Origin: Trebouxia sp. TZW2008
Lineage: Eukaryota > Chlorophyta > Trebouxiophyceae > Trebouxiales > Trebouxiaceae
Direction of reading: 5' to 3'
NCBI GenBank assembly: GCA_002118135.1
Contig: BDIU01000350.1
Span: forward strand, 1-64,000
Length of the DNA: 64,000 nt
The notes beneath the pieces were generated by a model that was not told the origin of the DNA, did no database searches, and worked only from the letters and a program-made list of their open reading frames with translations. Shown here in pieces: positions 1 to 14,726 of the stretch; position 1 is the stretch's first letter, and each line of letters begins with the position of its first letter. Made by a program: the position numbers and the translations under genes.

Positions 1-61
1 TCTGTTGACCCCCCTGTTGGGTCCCAAGGACAGTAAAATTGATTGATTGATTGATTGATTG
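1..61 (+). mobile_element. Possible retroelement 3' end with GATT tail
   Basis: A short unique segment is followed by about six TTGA/GATT units (about 37-61). A short 3' fragment ending in a tetranucleotide array is typical of 5'-truncated non-LTR elements, and other fragments in this window also end in tetranucleotide tails. The part visible here is too short to identify, and it could be a plain microsatellite. Confidence 0.3.
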
Positions 62-719
62 AAACTGTCTGCATTGGCACAGAAGTTTAGCTCTAAGTCT
101 GGGGATATAATCCGTTGCTTTCACCATGGGTCTTGGGCAGCCCTGGGTGCTTCTTGCAGGCTTTCCAAATGTTGCACTGCACAGTCATGAAGGGGCCGCA
201 AAAAGTGTGCTAGCCAAGTGCAACGTGTTTGCTGACAGAATCTTGATAAAGTAATATATGCTTGCAGGTTGCCTTTCATATGGCGTGCTTTGTGTGTTGC
301 TGTCACAGTATGTTGTTGCCACTGTCATACAGCATGTAACTGCTATTGTACAGTACTGTAATCAGTCTCCAGGCAGCAGCATCAGTCGCAGCACATAAGC
401 ATCTTGACCTCTTCTTCTGCCTCTCAGGAGTGACGTCATCAGGACAGGGGCTGCCAGCAATGAGTAATGGCACCATTGCTCAACCCTGAACTGTTCTTCA
501 ACTTTGCAGGGGTGACCCCACCTGGGGGTGTGCCATTACTCATAGGGGTCAGTCCAGCCCTGCTCACAGAGCGAGGCCCTCAAAGAGGCTCTGAGAAAGA
601 CTCAGGAAGTGTACGCCCATGTGGCTTTTGGGACGTGGAATCTGTGAGTGCTGAGGTAAGTGTGCATGAAGTCTTTGTGTTGAACGAAGCTGCTGCTGAT
701 GGTCGTGTTCTATCTTCAG
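62..719. other. Upstream region of the glycosyltransferase gene, no exon assigned
   Basis: The glycosyltransferase gene must have 5' exons encoding its N-terminal acceptor domain, because the first exon I can place already encodes the middle of the protein. I found no convincing exon here apart from a decayed copy of the 720-791 exon at about 585-656, which keeps a GTAAGT donor but reads poorly. The missing exons may lie before the window. Confidence 0.4.
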
Positions 720-800
720 TATGAGACTCTGCGGCAGTTTCAAGCAGTGCACAAATATGGCTTTTGGAACGTGGAACCTGTGATTGCTGAGGTGCACATG
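585..800 (+). repeat. Duplicated exon 3' end (glycosyltransferase), 2 copies
   Basis: About 75 bp covering the GFW exon and its donor is present at about 585-662 and 720-800. The downstream copy keeps the frame expected by the next exon. The upstream copy has a strong GTAAGT donor but a degraded reading frame. Confidence 0.6.
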
Positions 801-3800
801 CATCTCAGAGCTAAGTAGCAGTGCTGCTCAGGTGTGTAAAACATTGTTTTGTGGGACTGATCTGTGTCAGCGTGCTACAAGTCTTAACGTCATAACCAGC
901 TAAGTAGTGTTGCAGCGTTTGGTATTTGGCATTATACACATGTGCAGATGCTGACAGCTGGCTTGATTGTCAAGGCCGTGCTTGATGTCAAATCTGCGAC
1001 CGTACCAGGCAAACATGCCGACAGCAGCAAGCAAACATCCTGTGCAATTGCCATGCCAACCCTGGAGTGGCAAGAATTGGTAAAAACCTTGGAGCAGCAA
1101 AACATTTATCAGGTCAATCCCAAATTGTCTTTGCTTTCAGGATCTCATTCCTGAGATCCTGAAAAATGAGATGAGCTGCATACTGGTACAGTGCAAAAAT
1201 CCTGGAGTGGCAGTGAATTCAAAGCCAGATCAAATTCGACTGCCTTCAGGAATCAGGGCCTCAGGAGCTAGACAAGCTGCTGACTTTGCACCCAGAGCTC
1301 AAGAAAGGCAGCTTTGCAGAGTGGCAAGGCACAAGACCTCTAGTTTGCTTCAACTTTGGCAGCCTGGCCGCACGTGGGGTCCTTCCTGATGCCCTGCTGC
1401 TATTCAAGCTGCTATCAGAGACCCTGGAGCAGGCTGGGGCCAAGGGCATCCTGCTCACAGGTATCCTTGCTGACTTGTATTCAAACCAGCAGTTGCCTGC
1501 AATCAATTTCTTGCTGATCAGTGCATCATATATATTCAAGCTACGGACAAAGATCCTGGAGCAGGCTGGCGCTAAGGGCATTCTGCTCACAGGTGCCCTT
1601 TCTGCGTCAAAGCTGTTGAACATCAAGCTGTTCTTGGGGACTGCTTTTCGATTGATGCATGCTACATGTGCCCGCAGCTCCGTTTCTCTTTTCTGATGTG
1701 TTGTGACCAGATCCAGCTGAAGCTTGTGAGAGCCTTGTTTTGGTCTGATTATGTGAATGAGCAAACTTATGCCTTGCTTGGAACAGGATGTAATATTGAC
1801 AAATGCTTTGTCTTGTTTAACCTTGTGCGCAGCATCAAGCTTGTGGCAGCATCTTTTGTGGCACATAGCAGATGAAGGCATGCAGCAATTTCCCAGCTTC
1901 TGATGCAGAGTGGTAGTAGAGTCTTGCCACTTTATGCTGAGTCCTCTACATCTACAACGGACCAAATGATGTGAGACCACGTTTGTCACAATGGTGGTTA
2001 GTTCAGGTGATTCCATGCAGGCATCAAGACTTGTCAACGGTGCAAGCTCACTGAATGTGTCAATCTCACAGCTGATACCTGTATGTGCAGAGAGGTACAT
2101 GTTGCTGTTTTGGACACCTGGCTATCAGGGATGGGTCAAGCAGACCCCCTCCTACTAGGTGACCTGGCCACCTTTTCAGACTACCCTCTACTACTGTACC
2201 TGCATGGTCGATGTCCATACAGAGCTTATGTATGTGTGCAGAGGGTTTCATGCCGCTGTTCTTTGACACCTGGCTATCAGGGGTGGGTCAAGCAGACCCC
2301 CTCCTGCTGGGTGATATGGACACCTTTCCAGACTACCCCTTACTTCTTTCCAAATGCAGTGCATTTGTCCACCACGGCAGCAGCACAACAGCAGCAGCTG
2401 GCTTGGCAGCTGGCCTCCCCCAAGTGATTCTCCCTGTCACAGCTGAACAAACAGCAATGGTACGTTCCTGAGTTGTGAAGTGCACGATGAGTTCTCCCCA
2501 TATAGTGCAGATGTGTACCATGGCAGCAGCACAAAAGCATAGCTGGCTTGGCAGCTGGCCTGCCCCAAGTGATCCTCCCTGCCACACCTGACCAACAGCA
2601 ATGGTGAGTTCTTGACGTGTGAAGTGCATGTGTGCACCACGGCAGCAGCAGCATGACAGCAGCAGCTGGCTTGGCTGCTGGTGTTCCCCACCTCATGCTG
2701 CCTGTCACAGCTGAATAAACAGCAGCGGCACATTTCATTGTCATCTTGGTGTCCACAAATTCAGACAGCCTTGAGCGCATAAGACGATGCACTTGCAGCT
2801 GCCCGTCTTGTTGTCTGACGCTGTGTGTCTGATGCTGTGTGCATGTCTGATGATTTGTTGTAAGACTGTGCGTGTCTGATGCTGTGTGTGTCTGACACTG
2901 TGTGTGTAATTTGTGCATCTGAGGCCATGTGTGTCTTATGCCTCGTATCTGATGCTTGTCTCTGATTGTTTGTGTGTCATATGTTGTGTGCGTTTGATGT
3001 CAAGCAGACAGGCTAGTCCAGCTGGGAGTGGCACTGCAAGGAACGAACATTCAGACAGACTGTTGGAACTGACACATCTGCAGAGGGTGGAGTGAGAGAG
3101 AGAGGGATGTCAAGCGGACGGCTAATTCAGCTGGAGGTGGCACTGCAAGGAACAAACATCCAGACAGACTTTAGGAATTGACATACCTACAGAGGGTGGT
3201 GTGGCTGGATGCTGTGTGTATCTGATGCCATGTGTGTCTGACAGTGTGTGTGCCTGATGCTGTGTGTGTCTGATGCTAGGCAGACCGGCTTGTCCAGCTG
3301 GGGGTGGCACTGCAAGGACCAGACATCCAGACGGACACATTAGAAATCGATTCTGTAAATGAGGATGGTGTGGCTGATGCCAAACTCTCTACAGCTGCAG
3401 AGCAACTTGGGGACAGTCTCAAGGTTGGCTTGCAGCTAAATGCTGCTGTGCACTTCATAGCTGCAGTCATCATTACGTGGCTGGCTTTGCCGTTGGCTGG
3501 TCTGAAGAAGCATCATGCAAGTATGTATATCATTGTGTATCATGCATGTATAAATCATTGCGCATCATGCATGTATATGTATCTATATCGTTGTGTGGCA
3601 CCTTATGCTGTTGGCTGGTCTCAAGATGCATTGTGGATGCATGCTGCAGCTGACAACAGGTCAAAGATCCTATCATCATTGCATGCAGTTAGGCTTTTTG
3701 TTTGAACATGATGTAACTTGGCGCATGTCATAAATGAAGTTGCTATTGTGTCGCTTTTACGCTGACATCTTGTCTCAAGAGGCATGTTGCAGTTGAGGCT

Positions 3801-4567
3801 GGGCCACAATTCCAGCGTGTGTTGCAGGTGGGCTGTGCTGCATTTCAGTGCATATGTTGGCTCCTGCTCAACACAGCTCAGTACAAACGGTTGAGGACAG
3901 CACAGGACCGAACTGGTTGGAGACAGTTGATTGCTCCAACACATACCTAGCTGGGCCTGCTGAGCCTGTCTGGCACACGTCTAGAAGGAGTGCATGAATG
4001 AAGTAGCTCCTGTCGTTGTTGTGCTGCAGGCTGCGCTGTCTAGCAACTTGCAGCAAGCCTGCAAAAAGCTGCAGAAGCAGGTATCTCAAGAGGACAGCCT
4101 GCAAAGGGCAGCAGACCTCACCCATCCGCATGTAAGCATATATGCTGCCAGTCCCTGCCTTGACAGGCTGCAACTGAAAGCGTGAAAATTGTTTTGCAGG
4201 CTGTGCTGTCTGGCAAGTTGCAGCAAGCCTGTCAAGAGCTGCAACAGCAAATAACACAAGCAAACGGCCTGCAAAAGGCAGCTGATTCTGTCCACAAGCA
4301 TGCAAAGCTACATGCTGCCAGTTCCTGCCTTGACAGGCTGCAACTGAAAGCGTAAAGGTTGCGCTGCAGGCTGCGATGTCTGGTAGCATGCAGCAAGCCT
4401 GCCAAGAGCTGCAGAAGCAGGTGTCACATGAAGACGGTCTCCAGAAGGCAGCAGACCTCATCCACCACCATGCAAGCCAACATGCTGCCCACCCCTGCCT
4501 TGATAGGCTGCAGCTACCAACAGGCACAGCTGTTGACAGCTCAGCTGATGCAGATGACCCCAGCCAG
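720..4567 (+). CDS. Sterol 3-beta-glucosyltransferase-like protein (GT1), 5' partial
   Basis: Transfers a sugar from a UDP-sugar to a lipid acceptor, probably a sterol (family knowledge). Exons: 720-791, 1250-1460, 2242-2459, 3280-3423 and 4370-4567; all phases join (0,1,0,0,0). The order matches the C-terminal donor-binding half of sterol glucosyltransferases: a GFW motif, then RPLVCFNFGSLAARG (the family's Pv-FGS segment), an EQAGAKGILLTG strand, then FVHHGSSTTAAAGLAAGLPQ, the nucleotide-sugar loop, followed by ADRLVQLGVA and a helical HEDGLQKAADLI tail. The canonical loop is HHGGAGT, so HHGSSTT is a variant. Without splicing at 4567 the last exon runs to a stop at 4742-4744. If the 4567 donor is used, the frame continues into the FkbM exon at 4855. 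Introns contain duplicate exon fragments and a LINE end (3885-4003). Confidence 0.82.
1401..1600 (+). repeat. Duplicated exon 3' end plus donor, 2 copies
   Basis: The last about 60 bp of the 1250-1460 exon with its donor recur at about 1533-1600, again encoding EQAGAKGILLTG followed by a GT. The second copy has no matching upstream exon half, so it is a decoy 5' splice site inside the intron. Confidence 0.75.
2081..2735 (+). repeat. Exon-junction duplications flanking the UDP-sugar-loop exon
   Basis: The exon start (acceptor plus the FDTWLSG segment) is present twice, at about 2081-2170 and 2233-2330. The exon end (HHGSSTT loop to donor) is present three times, at about 2353-2465, 2508-2612 and 2624-2735. 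Only the 2242-2459 combination reads in frame with both neighbours. The later copies have in-frame stops. Confidence 0.8.
3003..3345 (+). repeat. Duplicated exon start (DRLVQLGVA exon), 3 copies
   Basis: Segments beginning at about 3003, 3111 and 3277 share the AG acceptor plus the start of the exon for ADRLVQLGVALQG. The third continues into the full exon 3280-3423. The first two break off after about 70-80 bp and carry stops. Confidence 0.78.
3885..4003 (+). mobile_element. LINE 3'-end fragment (family A), + orientation
   Basis: This segment, starting near GAACTGGTTGGAGACAGTTG and ending in a short GAAT-type tail, is closely matched at 5651-5752 (+) and at 9925-10020 (-). Several same-family 3' ends with tetranucleotide tails indicate 5'-truncated non-LTR retrotransposon insertions. 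This one lies in a glycosyltransferase intron. Confidence 0.6.
4020..4520 (+). repeat. Tandem triplication of an exon with its intron flanks, about 170 bp period
   Basis: Copies start at about 4029, 4199 and 4370. Each contains a CTGCAG acceptor, an exon encoding a QQACQELQKQ-like helix, and a conserved trailing segment. The third copy is the one whose frame and length fit the model. Copies 1 and 2 end in early stops (near 4185 and 4354), so they would truncate the protein if included. Confidence 0.82.
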
Positions 4568-4854
4568 GTGACAAATCCGGTGCTGTCAGATCAGCGCTGC
4601 TATACCAGGGCTGTTGGATCGGTGCCGTTAGAGCAGCGTTTCATAATCTGTGCTGCTTTGACAAGTGTCACATCAGGAGCTGTGCTCGGTGCCTTGCAAC
4701 CTTTGTCATGTCATGGTCAATGCGCTGTACGCATGTCCATGTAAAGCATGCTGAAAGCGTCTGGCTATTGTTGGTGTGCAAATAGAGCAGTGCATATGCC
4801 ACAATGAAGCAATGACTATGCATTCAGCAGAAGTGATTGATACGAACTGTGCAG

Positions 4855-7711
4855 GACTACATCAGCTTGCCCAATGGCTGGCAGGTAGTGCCAACAGCAG
4901 AGATGGAGGGCTTCTTCATCTGGAATGAGATTTTCAGGCAGGAATGCTACATGCAGCATGGGCTGCAATACAATGAGGGAGACATCATCATGGATGTTGG
5001 CGCAAATGTTGGTGAGTCCTGCTGCTTTAATACATGACACTGTCATGTGACAAACCATCATATGCGAAGCCTGACCTGATGATGCTTGTGCTGGTGGTGG
5101 CTGTGGTGGTGGTGGTGCTGCTGCTGCTGATTGCAGTCACCGCAAGCCTGACCTGGTGCTGGTGCTGGTGCTGGTGCTGGTGCTGGTGCTGGTGCTGGTG
5201 CTGGTGCTGGTGCTGGTCTTGGTGCTGGTGCTGGCTCTGGTGCATGCTTCAGCGTTGCTGCTGCTGCTGCTGCTGTGACTATATGCCCCGGCAGATGCAG
5301 GGAAAGTCTCCTTTCAGCAAAACAGAGGCTTTGCTGTAGGGCAACTTGATTCTGGGCTTTGAGGTCAGGCATCAGTGACAAGGGGTGAAAGCTCTGAAAT
5401 CTTTGTTGCATCCATTTTGGGCTGCTCTGTCAGGCATGACACAAACCCAAATCTCCAGTTCTGTGATGTGGACAGCTGTGGCTTTGCTGCAGGCCAATTC
5501 ACATCTTGGGCTCTGAGGCCAGGCAGAAGTGGCAAGAGGGGAGTGCCTAGTCAAGTGTTTGCGGTTGAGCCCTTGCACCAGAACCTGACAGTCATGCAGC
5601 ACAACCTCAAGCGCGAGAGCCTAACAAGCCAGGTATGGTTTAGCTTAGCACATGATCGAACTGGTTGGAGACAATTGATTGCTTCTGTACGTATCTAGAT
5701 GGGCCTGCTGAGCCTGCCTAGCCCACGTTCACAATGAATGAATGAGCCAGGTGTCTCATGATGCCAACCTTGGGCTGAGAGCACTGCAAGCCCGGTGTGT
5801 CGTGAAGCTAAACCATTTGTTGCAATGACTGCAAAGCTGAGCTGCTGATGCTCAGCTTCTCTCAGGGTTGAACCCCCATCAGCAAGCCAAAGATCAGCAT
5901 GGTCGCAGGTTCATGTAATTCCAGCAGCAGAGGGAGCAAAGCCAGAAGAGCTCAAGTTTTGCTACTGCCCAGTTGTGCAATATCACTTGCCAACTGCAAC
6001 AGAAGCGTGACGCGCAAGGCAAGGCAAATAATGCCTTTGATTGGCAAGCATCAGAGCAGTATGTGTGCAGGTTCAAGTCATACCAGCAGCAGTGGGAGCA
6101 AAACCAGGGGAGCTCAAGTTCCGCTACTACCCAGTCATGCCTGGCAGTTCTACCTGCCATGTTCAAGAGAAGCTTGACTTGCAAGGAGATATGATGCCGG
6201 ACTACTTCTTCCAAGATGCGCAAGACGTTGTGTGTCCTGTGACGACCGTCAGCCACATCATGCGTGACTACAGTATCCAGCATGTTGATCTGCTCAAGGT
6301 GAGTTAGCCTCATGCCTGGGTGGGTCTTTCTATAAAGATGCCCAGGACGTTGTGTGTCCTGTCACAATTGTCAGCCACATCATGCGTGACTATAATATCA
6401 AGCATGTTGATCTGCTCAAGGTTATGCCAGACTTCTTCCTCAAAGGTGCTCAGCGTGTTGTGTGTCCTGTCACCAATGTCAGCCACATCATGTGTGACTG
6501 CAACATGAGGCATGTTGACCTCCTGAAGATGAGCCAGCAGCTGTGCATTTGCTGGGCTCCTGCACTTTTTCATGGTTCATCTTGTTAGGCTATGCAACGT
6601 TCTGGCTGTTGTCAGCTTATGCAAAACCAGTTGATAGCTTGCTGCTGCTGATGGAGCTTGCAGACAAGGTCAAAAGCTGTGAGCAATGGTGCCTTGCGGT
6701 CAAGTAGCTGTGACAATTCTGCTGGCATCAATCTTACACCTGTGCCAGCCCGCTTGTCTTCTTTGCAGATTGAGCAGTGCCAAATCAGCGGCCACATGTA
6801 GATCTAATCACAGCTTGTGCTGTTGCAGATTCATGTCGAGGGCAGTGCCAAATGAGCTGTCACATGTGGATCTAATCAAGATGTGCACTGTTGCAGATTG
6901 ATGTTGAGGGCAGTGAGCTTGAGGTGCTGCAAGGAGTGCTGCCTGAAGACTGGGCGTGCATCAAGCAGGTACACAAGCAAGCATGCCAGAGTTGATGTAT
7001 TCCCGCACTCTGCTTAGCACTGCGCTTGAAAATCAATCCAGAAGAGGTCTCTCTAGGTTCAAAGGTGCTGTGCCGGTTTAGCACAGATCCACGTGCGATA
7101 CATTTCTGACCTACAGTAGCATGTCGTCATGGGGGCACAATACAAGGCAGCTGTTGCTGCTTGCATGCGCTGCATCACTGTTGATCATCAGATTTGTGCA
7201 TGTTGCAGAGTTTGTGGTTTACGTGCGAGCCTTGTGTGACTGCTGACAATATTTCAAATGCCTGCAATTTGGACAGCCCACACGGTACATGCTGACAGAG
7301 TTCTGGCTTGGCAAATACGGCTTTCCAGCTCTGTGGCCAAAAAGTCAGCTACATAGCAGCGCAAAGACAATTTCTGACCGCTGCTAATCGTTCCATGGCA
7401 AACAGGTGTGTGCAGAACCGAGCTCTGCAGCTGTCACGCATTGCACATGCTTGACAGTGCATAGGCTTGTCAAGTCATACAACCAGGCAAGCTGCAATTT
7501 GCCGGCAACAGCACTCATCAACCTGCTTCATCATCAGCATCAACATATACAGTGTGAGTGCATGCAGGTTGTGCTGGAGTTACACGATGTGGAAGACCGT
7601 CTTCAAGTTGCTACAGCGCTGCTAGAGTCCCACAACTTCAGTGTTGTCACTGCTCGAGACTTGCCTCCACAGAACGTCATGATCTATGCCAAAAAGCCTC
7701 AAACTCTCTAG
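4855..7711 (+). CDS. FkbM-family SAM-dependent methyltransferase
   Basis: Class I O-methyltransferase fold of the FkbM family; the substrate is unknown. Exons: 4855-5011, 5493-5632, 6071-6298, 6897-6968 and 7568-7711 (stop), with all phases consistent; they encode 246 residues. Visible motifs in order: DYISLPNGW and an EIFRQECYMQHG segment, the SAM-binding DVGANVG, VFAVEPLHQN (end of the second strand), YYPVMPGSST, HVDLLK then IDVEGSELEVLQG (the classic FkbM C-terminal motif), and VVLELHDVEDRL. The first exon has no in-frame ATG before its acceptor, and the conserved domain begins right at its 5' edge. The true start must therefore lie in an upstream exon, possibly in the glycosyltransferase (phase 0 to phase 0). 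Confidence 0.88.
5146..5250 (+). repeat. GGTGCT hexanucleotide microsatellite in an FkbM intron
   Basis: About twelve near-perfect GGTGCT units, followed by a short GCT run near 5254-5275. The long Cys-Trp (+) and Pro-Ala (-) reading frames here are artefacts of the repeat. Confidence 0.9.
5330..5575 (+). repeat. Duplicated start of FkbM exon 2, 2 copies
   Basis: About 80 bp around the acceptor and start of the 5493-5632 exon is present in diverged form at about 5337-5410. The upstream copy has lost the reading frame. Confidence 0.7.
5651..5752 (+). mobile_element. LINE 3'-end fragment (family A), + orientation
   Basis: Matches the fragment at 3885-4003 almost throughout, starting at GAACTGGTTGGAGAC, and ends in AATGAATGAATGAG, a short GAAT tail. 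It lies inside an FkbM intron. Confidence 0.62.
5904..6160 (+). repeat. Duplicated start of FkbM exon 3, 2 copies
   Basis: Acceptor plus about 90 bp of exon start occurs at about 5904-6000 and 6068-6160. Both copies open with a valine-rich strand (VHVIPAAEGAKP versus VQVIPAAVGAKP). The second leads into the complete exon. The first diverges after about 30 codons. Confidence 0.8.
6210..6530 (+). repeat. Triplicated end of FkbM exon 3
   Basis: The segment encoding VVCPVTTVSHIMRDY and HVDLLK is present at about 6222-6298, 6346-6423 and 6453-6529. The first copy has a normal donor (AAG|GTGAGT). Later copies keep the coding similarity but have weak or no donors. Confidence 0.82.
6767..6910 (+). 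repeat. Duplicated acceptor/start of FkbM exon 4
   Basis: TTGCAGATT followed by the start of the VEGS-encoding exon occurs at about 6767, 6832 and 6892. Only the last leads into the full 6897-6968 exon. Confidence 0.6.
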
Positions 7712-8505
7712 GGCTGCAGCAATCATGGTGATGGCGGCTGTAGTCATGTCTACGTCAAGCGACTGTCGCATGCAGCCATTGAGCAGTGGTTAAGCATACA
7801 CGCTTGTTGATGCAAGTCATGCTGAGCAGTCAACGTTCTCTGCACTAAAGGTGTGGCTACATAATTACTGTATACAGAGTGTTACTGGTTGGCCCTGTAG
7901 CTTACGTACACCAAACATCTGGCCTTGCCTGTCAAGCACAGTGTGAAGCAGTTGCAGCCTCAAAACCCAATGCAACACATGTTTATGAGCAGCCATCATG
8001 CATGTATGGTACTGGCAAAAGTATGCTGCGCTCAATCTGGTGTGATGGTGAGCAAACATCCCTCAAGTCCCTGGAAGCGCGCTATCTGCTGTACACGTGC
8101 TTTCTGCCTGTGCATTGCAACGCTGCAACGTCTTGGCCAAGGGCCAATTTGTAGCGCCTCAGTCTGGCAGAAAGTTGAAAAGGTTACACCCAGCAACTGT
8201 CAGTGTGTGAACAATACCCTCTGTGCGAAGTTGGGCGGCATTTGCGCCAGCCTAGATGTAAGGTGTGTGTCATAGATGCTCCCATGCCGAAGTGAGCATC
8301 GTCACGGGACATCAACCAATTGTCAGATTCGAAGCTAGCTAAGAAGTTCGCTCCGAATCCACAGCTTCTTACGTCAAACTTGAGTTAGAAGCTGACTCAG
8401 CCCATCGACTTCGATAGGTTCGGTGAGACAGCAGTTGTCTATCACGTTCTAAACATAGTTTCACACTCACTCACACCACAGACTTGCTTGCAGACCCGTC
8501 TGCAC
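7712..8505. other. Intergenic region between FkbM and HPPD
   Basis: About 0.8 kb between genes on the same strand. It should hold the methyltransferase 3' UTR and the HPPD promoter. I recognise no gene, RNA or clear core promoter element in it. Confidence 0.5.
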
Positions 8506-12107
<3,602 letters not shown>

Positions 12108-13300
12108 TTTTGTTGAAATCTGTTGCAGTGTTCAGCAGGGTTTTGGTTGTGTGGTTTAGCCCACTTGCTGCATTGCTTCTGTATCATTTTCAGCCAGCCG
12201 CAAAAGGAATGGACACAGATAGAGCTGGATTTAGAGGCCTGGTCAGTGTGCTACAGCTCACATGCTTACTCTGGCACTGGTTCACCGTTCAGCAGTAATT
12301 GCACCGTCACATGTTGTCTCAGCTACAGCATTGTGCGCATTGGTGACAGCATAGGCAGAGGTCATGGCCTTGGACTGCCACAACAGTGTCATAGATAGCA
12401 GTAATTGGACCTGGCGGATTTTCCTGACTAGCTTGTTTCGGTTGCACTATGAAGTGTTCTTATAAAAATTGAATTATGCACTCATACATTTGAGTCTGCA
12501 CGTGGAATGCTTACATTTCAGTGTTCATCCCCATACTCAAGCATGGCAACACTATCTTGCCCTTTTGGTGGCGTCCACTCCTGATGTTACACTCCCAAAC
12601 CGTCATGACCATGTTTGCTGCAATTTCTGCATTGCACCCTGACTTTGCGCTGAGGGCATTGCACTGTGAGTTATTCAAACAAAGCACTTCGCCACTGGCT
12701 CAATTGGCTGACAGTTGTTACTGGTCAGCTGCTGCGTCAGCAACAACTTCAAGTAACTTCGTTGCTTGGTTCACTTCTTCAAAATGCTCCCAAAGCCCTG
12801 CAGCGACACATCTGATCAAGCACAGATCCAGCCATCTCTTGCTCAGGCACCAAACGACAAAACGTCAGAGTCAGCCAAGCAAGGCAGTAACAAATCACTT
12901 GGCGATCAACTCAACAGCTGGACCAAGGGCGATATCATCTAGCGCCTACATCAATGGGCGAAATGCTCATACTGCAACAGCCATTGCAGCATACCCGACA
13001 ACCAAGCGTAATTCTTCTGCCACCGGACACTTCCGTGATGATGCGAAATGACGTTGACTTTTCCCCTTTCAGAAGCATGACTGCTCAGCAACTATCACTC
13101 AAAGTGGTCAGAAAAAAAGGGTCTGCTCGCTGCATCCTTTTGTTTCTGCTGGAAACGCTCGACCTCTGCCTGGTCGAACAAAACCCCCAGCTGAAACAGC
13201 TTCTCTGCACCCTATTCCAAACAATGACAGTTTCTGAGGAAGTGCATGCAATGCCTTGTTGAACGAGGAAGCAAATTTGACACGCTCTTATTTGTATACT
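12108..13300. other. HPPD 3' flank and gene-poor DNA
   Basis: About 1.2 kb of HPPD 3' flank. An open frame of about 176 codons starts near 12521. It has no recognisable domain, no splice partners and a composition like its surroundings, so I do not call it a gene. Confidence 0.45.
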
Positions 13301-13600
13301 CTCAGCTTCTGCATGCAATATGGGCATGAATCAAGGAAAAAAGCCAACATGATCTGGCCTGTATCATTGCAGCTACTGATTGCAATGCGGACATGAAAGG
13401 AGAAAAAATGCCAACACAATCTAACCTGTGTACCTTCAGCTGATGCATGCAATGCGATCATGATTGAAGAAACAGATACAACATGATCTGACCGGTATCA
13501 TTTTGGCTACTTCATGCAACGCAGACAAATTGAAGAAGACACAACATGATCTGACCTGGATTAGTTCTGGATGCAGGTGCGCAACTTGTTCAGCCAAATT
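13300..13600 (+). repeat. Diverged tandem repeat, about 65-70 bp period
   Basis: At least four units start at about 13310, 13378, 13441 and 13510. Each has a TGCATGCAAT-like start, a purine-rich AAGAAAAAA stretch, and CAACATGATCTGACCTGTAT or a close variant. No coding role is visible. Confidence 0.7.
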
Positions 13601-14479
13601 ACAGAAGACCTCCACATTTGCCACTGATTGTGGTGCCAGCCTACAACACGATCATGAACTTTTGATCTGCACTCTGGGAGTGACTGGGTAAACAAGGACT
13701 ATAGATTGCATGTGACCTTAGCCATTCCATGCAGCTGCCAAACTGCTGGCCAAAGCATGATTGCCACTGTTGCACTCTGCCATTGATTGTCATATTTGCT
13801 TTGCCTGTTTACGTTCCTTGTAGTCGGTAGTGGTGAGTGGCTGATTATGAAAGAGCGGTGCGTCAGCGATCCATTGTATGCAAGAAATGCTGCAGGTCGA
13901 AGCAAGATCGCAATGAAAGCAGCTTACTTGAATGCTTGGCAGCTTGGTCCTTTCCATGCAATGCATGGCGCAGGGTCTGCGCCCACTGACTGCAAAAATC
14001 CGACATGGCCTCTTGATTGCCGTTTGTCGCCTTTTGGAGCCAGTCAGAAATATCTGACAGCATAGCTGTTGTATCTCCCTGTACACGGTGCAACATGAGT
14101 GTCAAGCACTGTCAGTCAGCTGTCTGTAAAGTTGAGCAAGGATTCAGAGCTGCTGTGTCCCTCGCCTCTGTGCTATTTACAGATGGCTGCAGCAAACACA
14201 GGCACTGTGTGACATACATCCACCCATGCAGAACGGCTTGCTGCAACGATATCAAAACTATGAATTGCAAAGCTTCACCAACATATAATCCATCAACAAA
14301 AGCATCTGAATCTCAGGACAGCCAAAACAAAGTTGGTATGTAACAAGACTAATGTTGCCTATGAGCAGTGAAGCAACTGGCGGCAGGGCGACCAGATGGC
14401 CTGCGTGCATCTGTTGTACAGCAAAAGGCTTTTCGTCATCATATACATCTGCATTGAGGGAATTTGAGTAAGACCATAC
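13601..14479. other. Intergenic, nothing recognised
   Basis: No gene, repeat family or RNA recognised in about 0.9 kb. Short open frames on both strands lack supporting motifs. Confidence 0.4.
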
Positions 14480-14726
14480 CTTGTACGCAGACAAGCCTTT
14501 GGCAACTATTCTAGCTAGCAGTTTTGTCAAGATTTTGCTTCTGCGCAATCTATCATCATTGCTTTCCTCCACTATAGTTGAGTCTTGCATGTACAGCTGG
14601 TAAATAGCTGCCACGTGGCAGAAGTTGTAAGCAGCTGTATTTGAGTGCCCATCATCTAGTTCAGTGAGACTGGATACAGCCTTGAAAACTGGATCAAGCC
14701 TGGGCATGCAAGCATTGAACAAGGGC
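14480..14726 (-). CDS. Possible internal exon of an unrecognised gene
   Basis: On the minus strand a good CTGCAG acceptor (next to 14726) and an AAG|GTATGG donor (next to 14480) bound 247 bp of open frame. It encodes LTELDDGHSNTAAYNF, LYMQDSTIVEES and ILTKLLARIVAKGLSAYK, a helical, leucine-rich segment. I cannot name a family or find its neighbouring exons. It may be a decayed gene fragment. Confidence 0.3.

Noticed and set aside
1261..2100. A 279-codon open frame on the minus strand
   Set aside because: It is antisense to the glycosyltransferase exon at 1250-1460 and its duplicate. It has no domain of its own and mirrors duplicated coding sequence.
5034..5411. Cys-Trp and Pro-Ala repeat frames
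   Set aside because: Both are readings of the GGTGCT hexamer array inside an FkbM intron whose boundaries are fixed by phase.
12521..13051. A 176-codon plus-strand frame after HPPD
   Set aside because: No known domain, no splice partners, composition like the surrounding DNA. A parallel frame with slightly more protein-like sequence is interrupted by stops.
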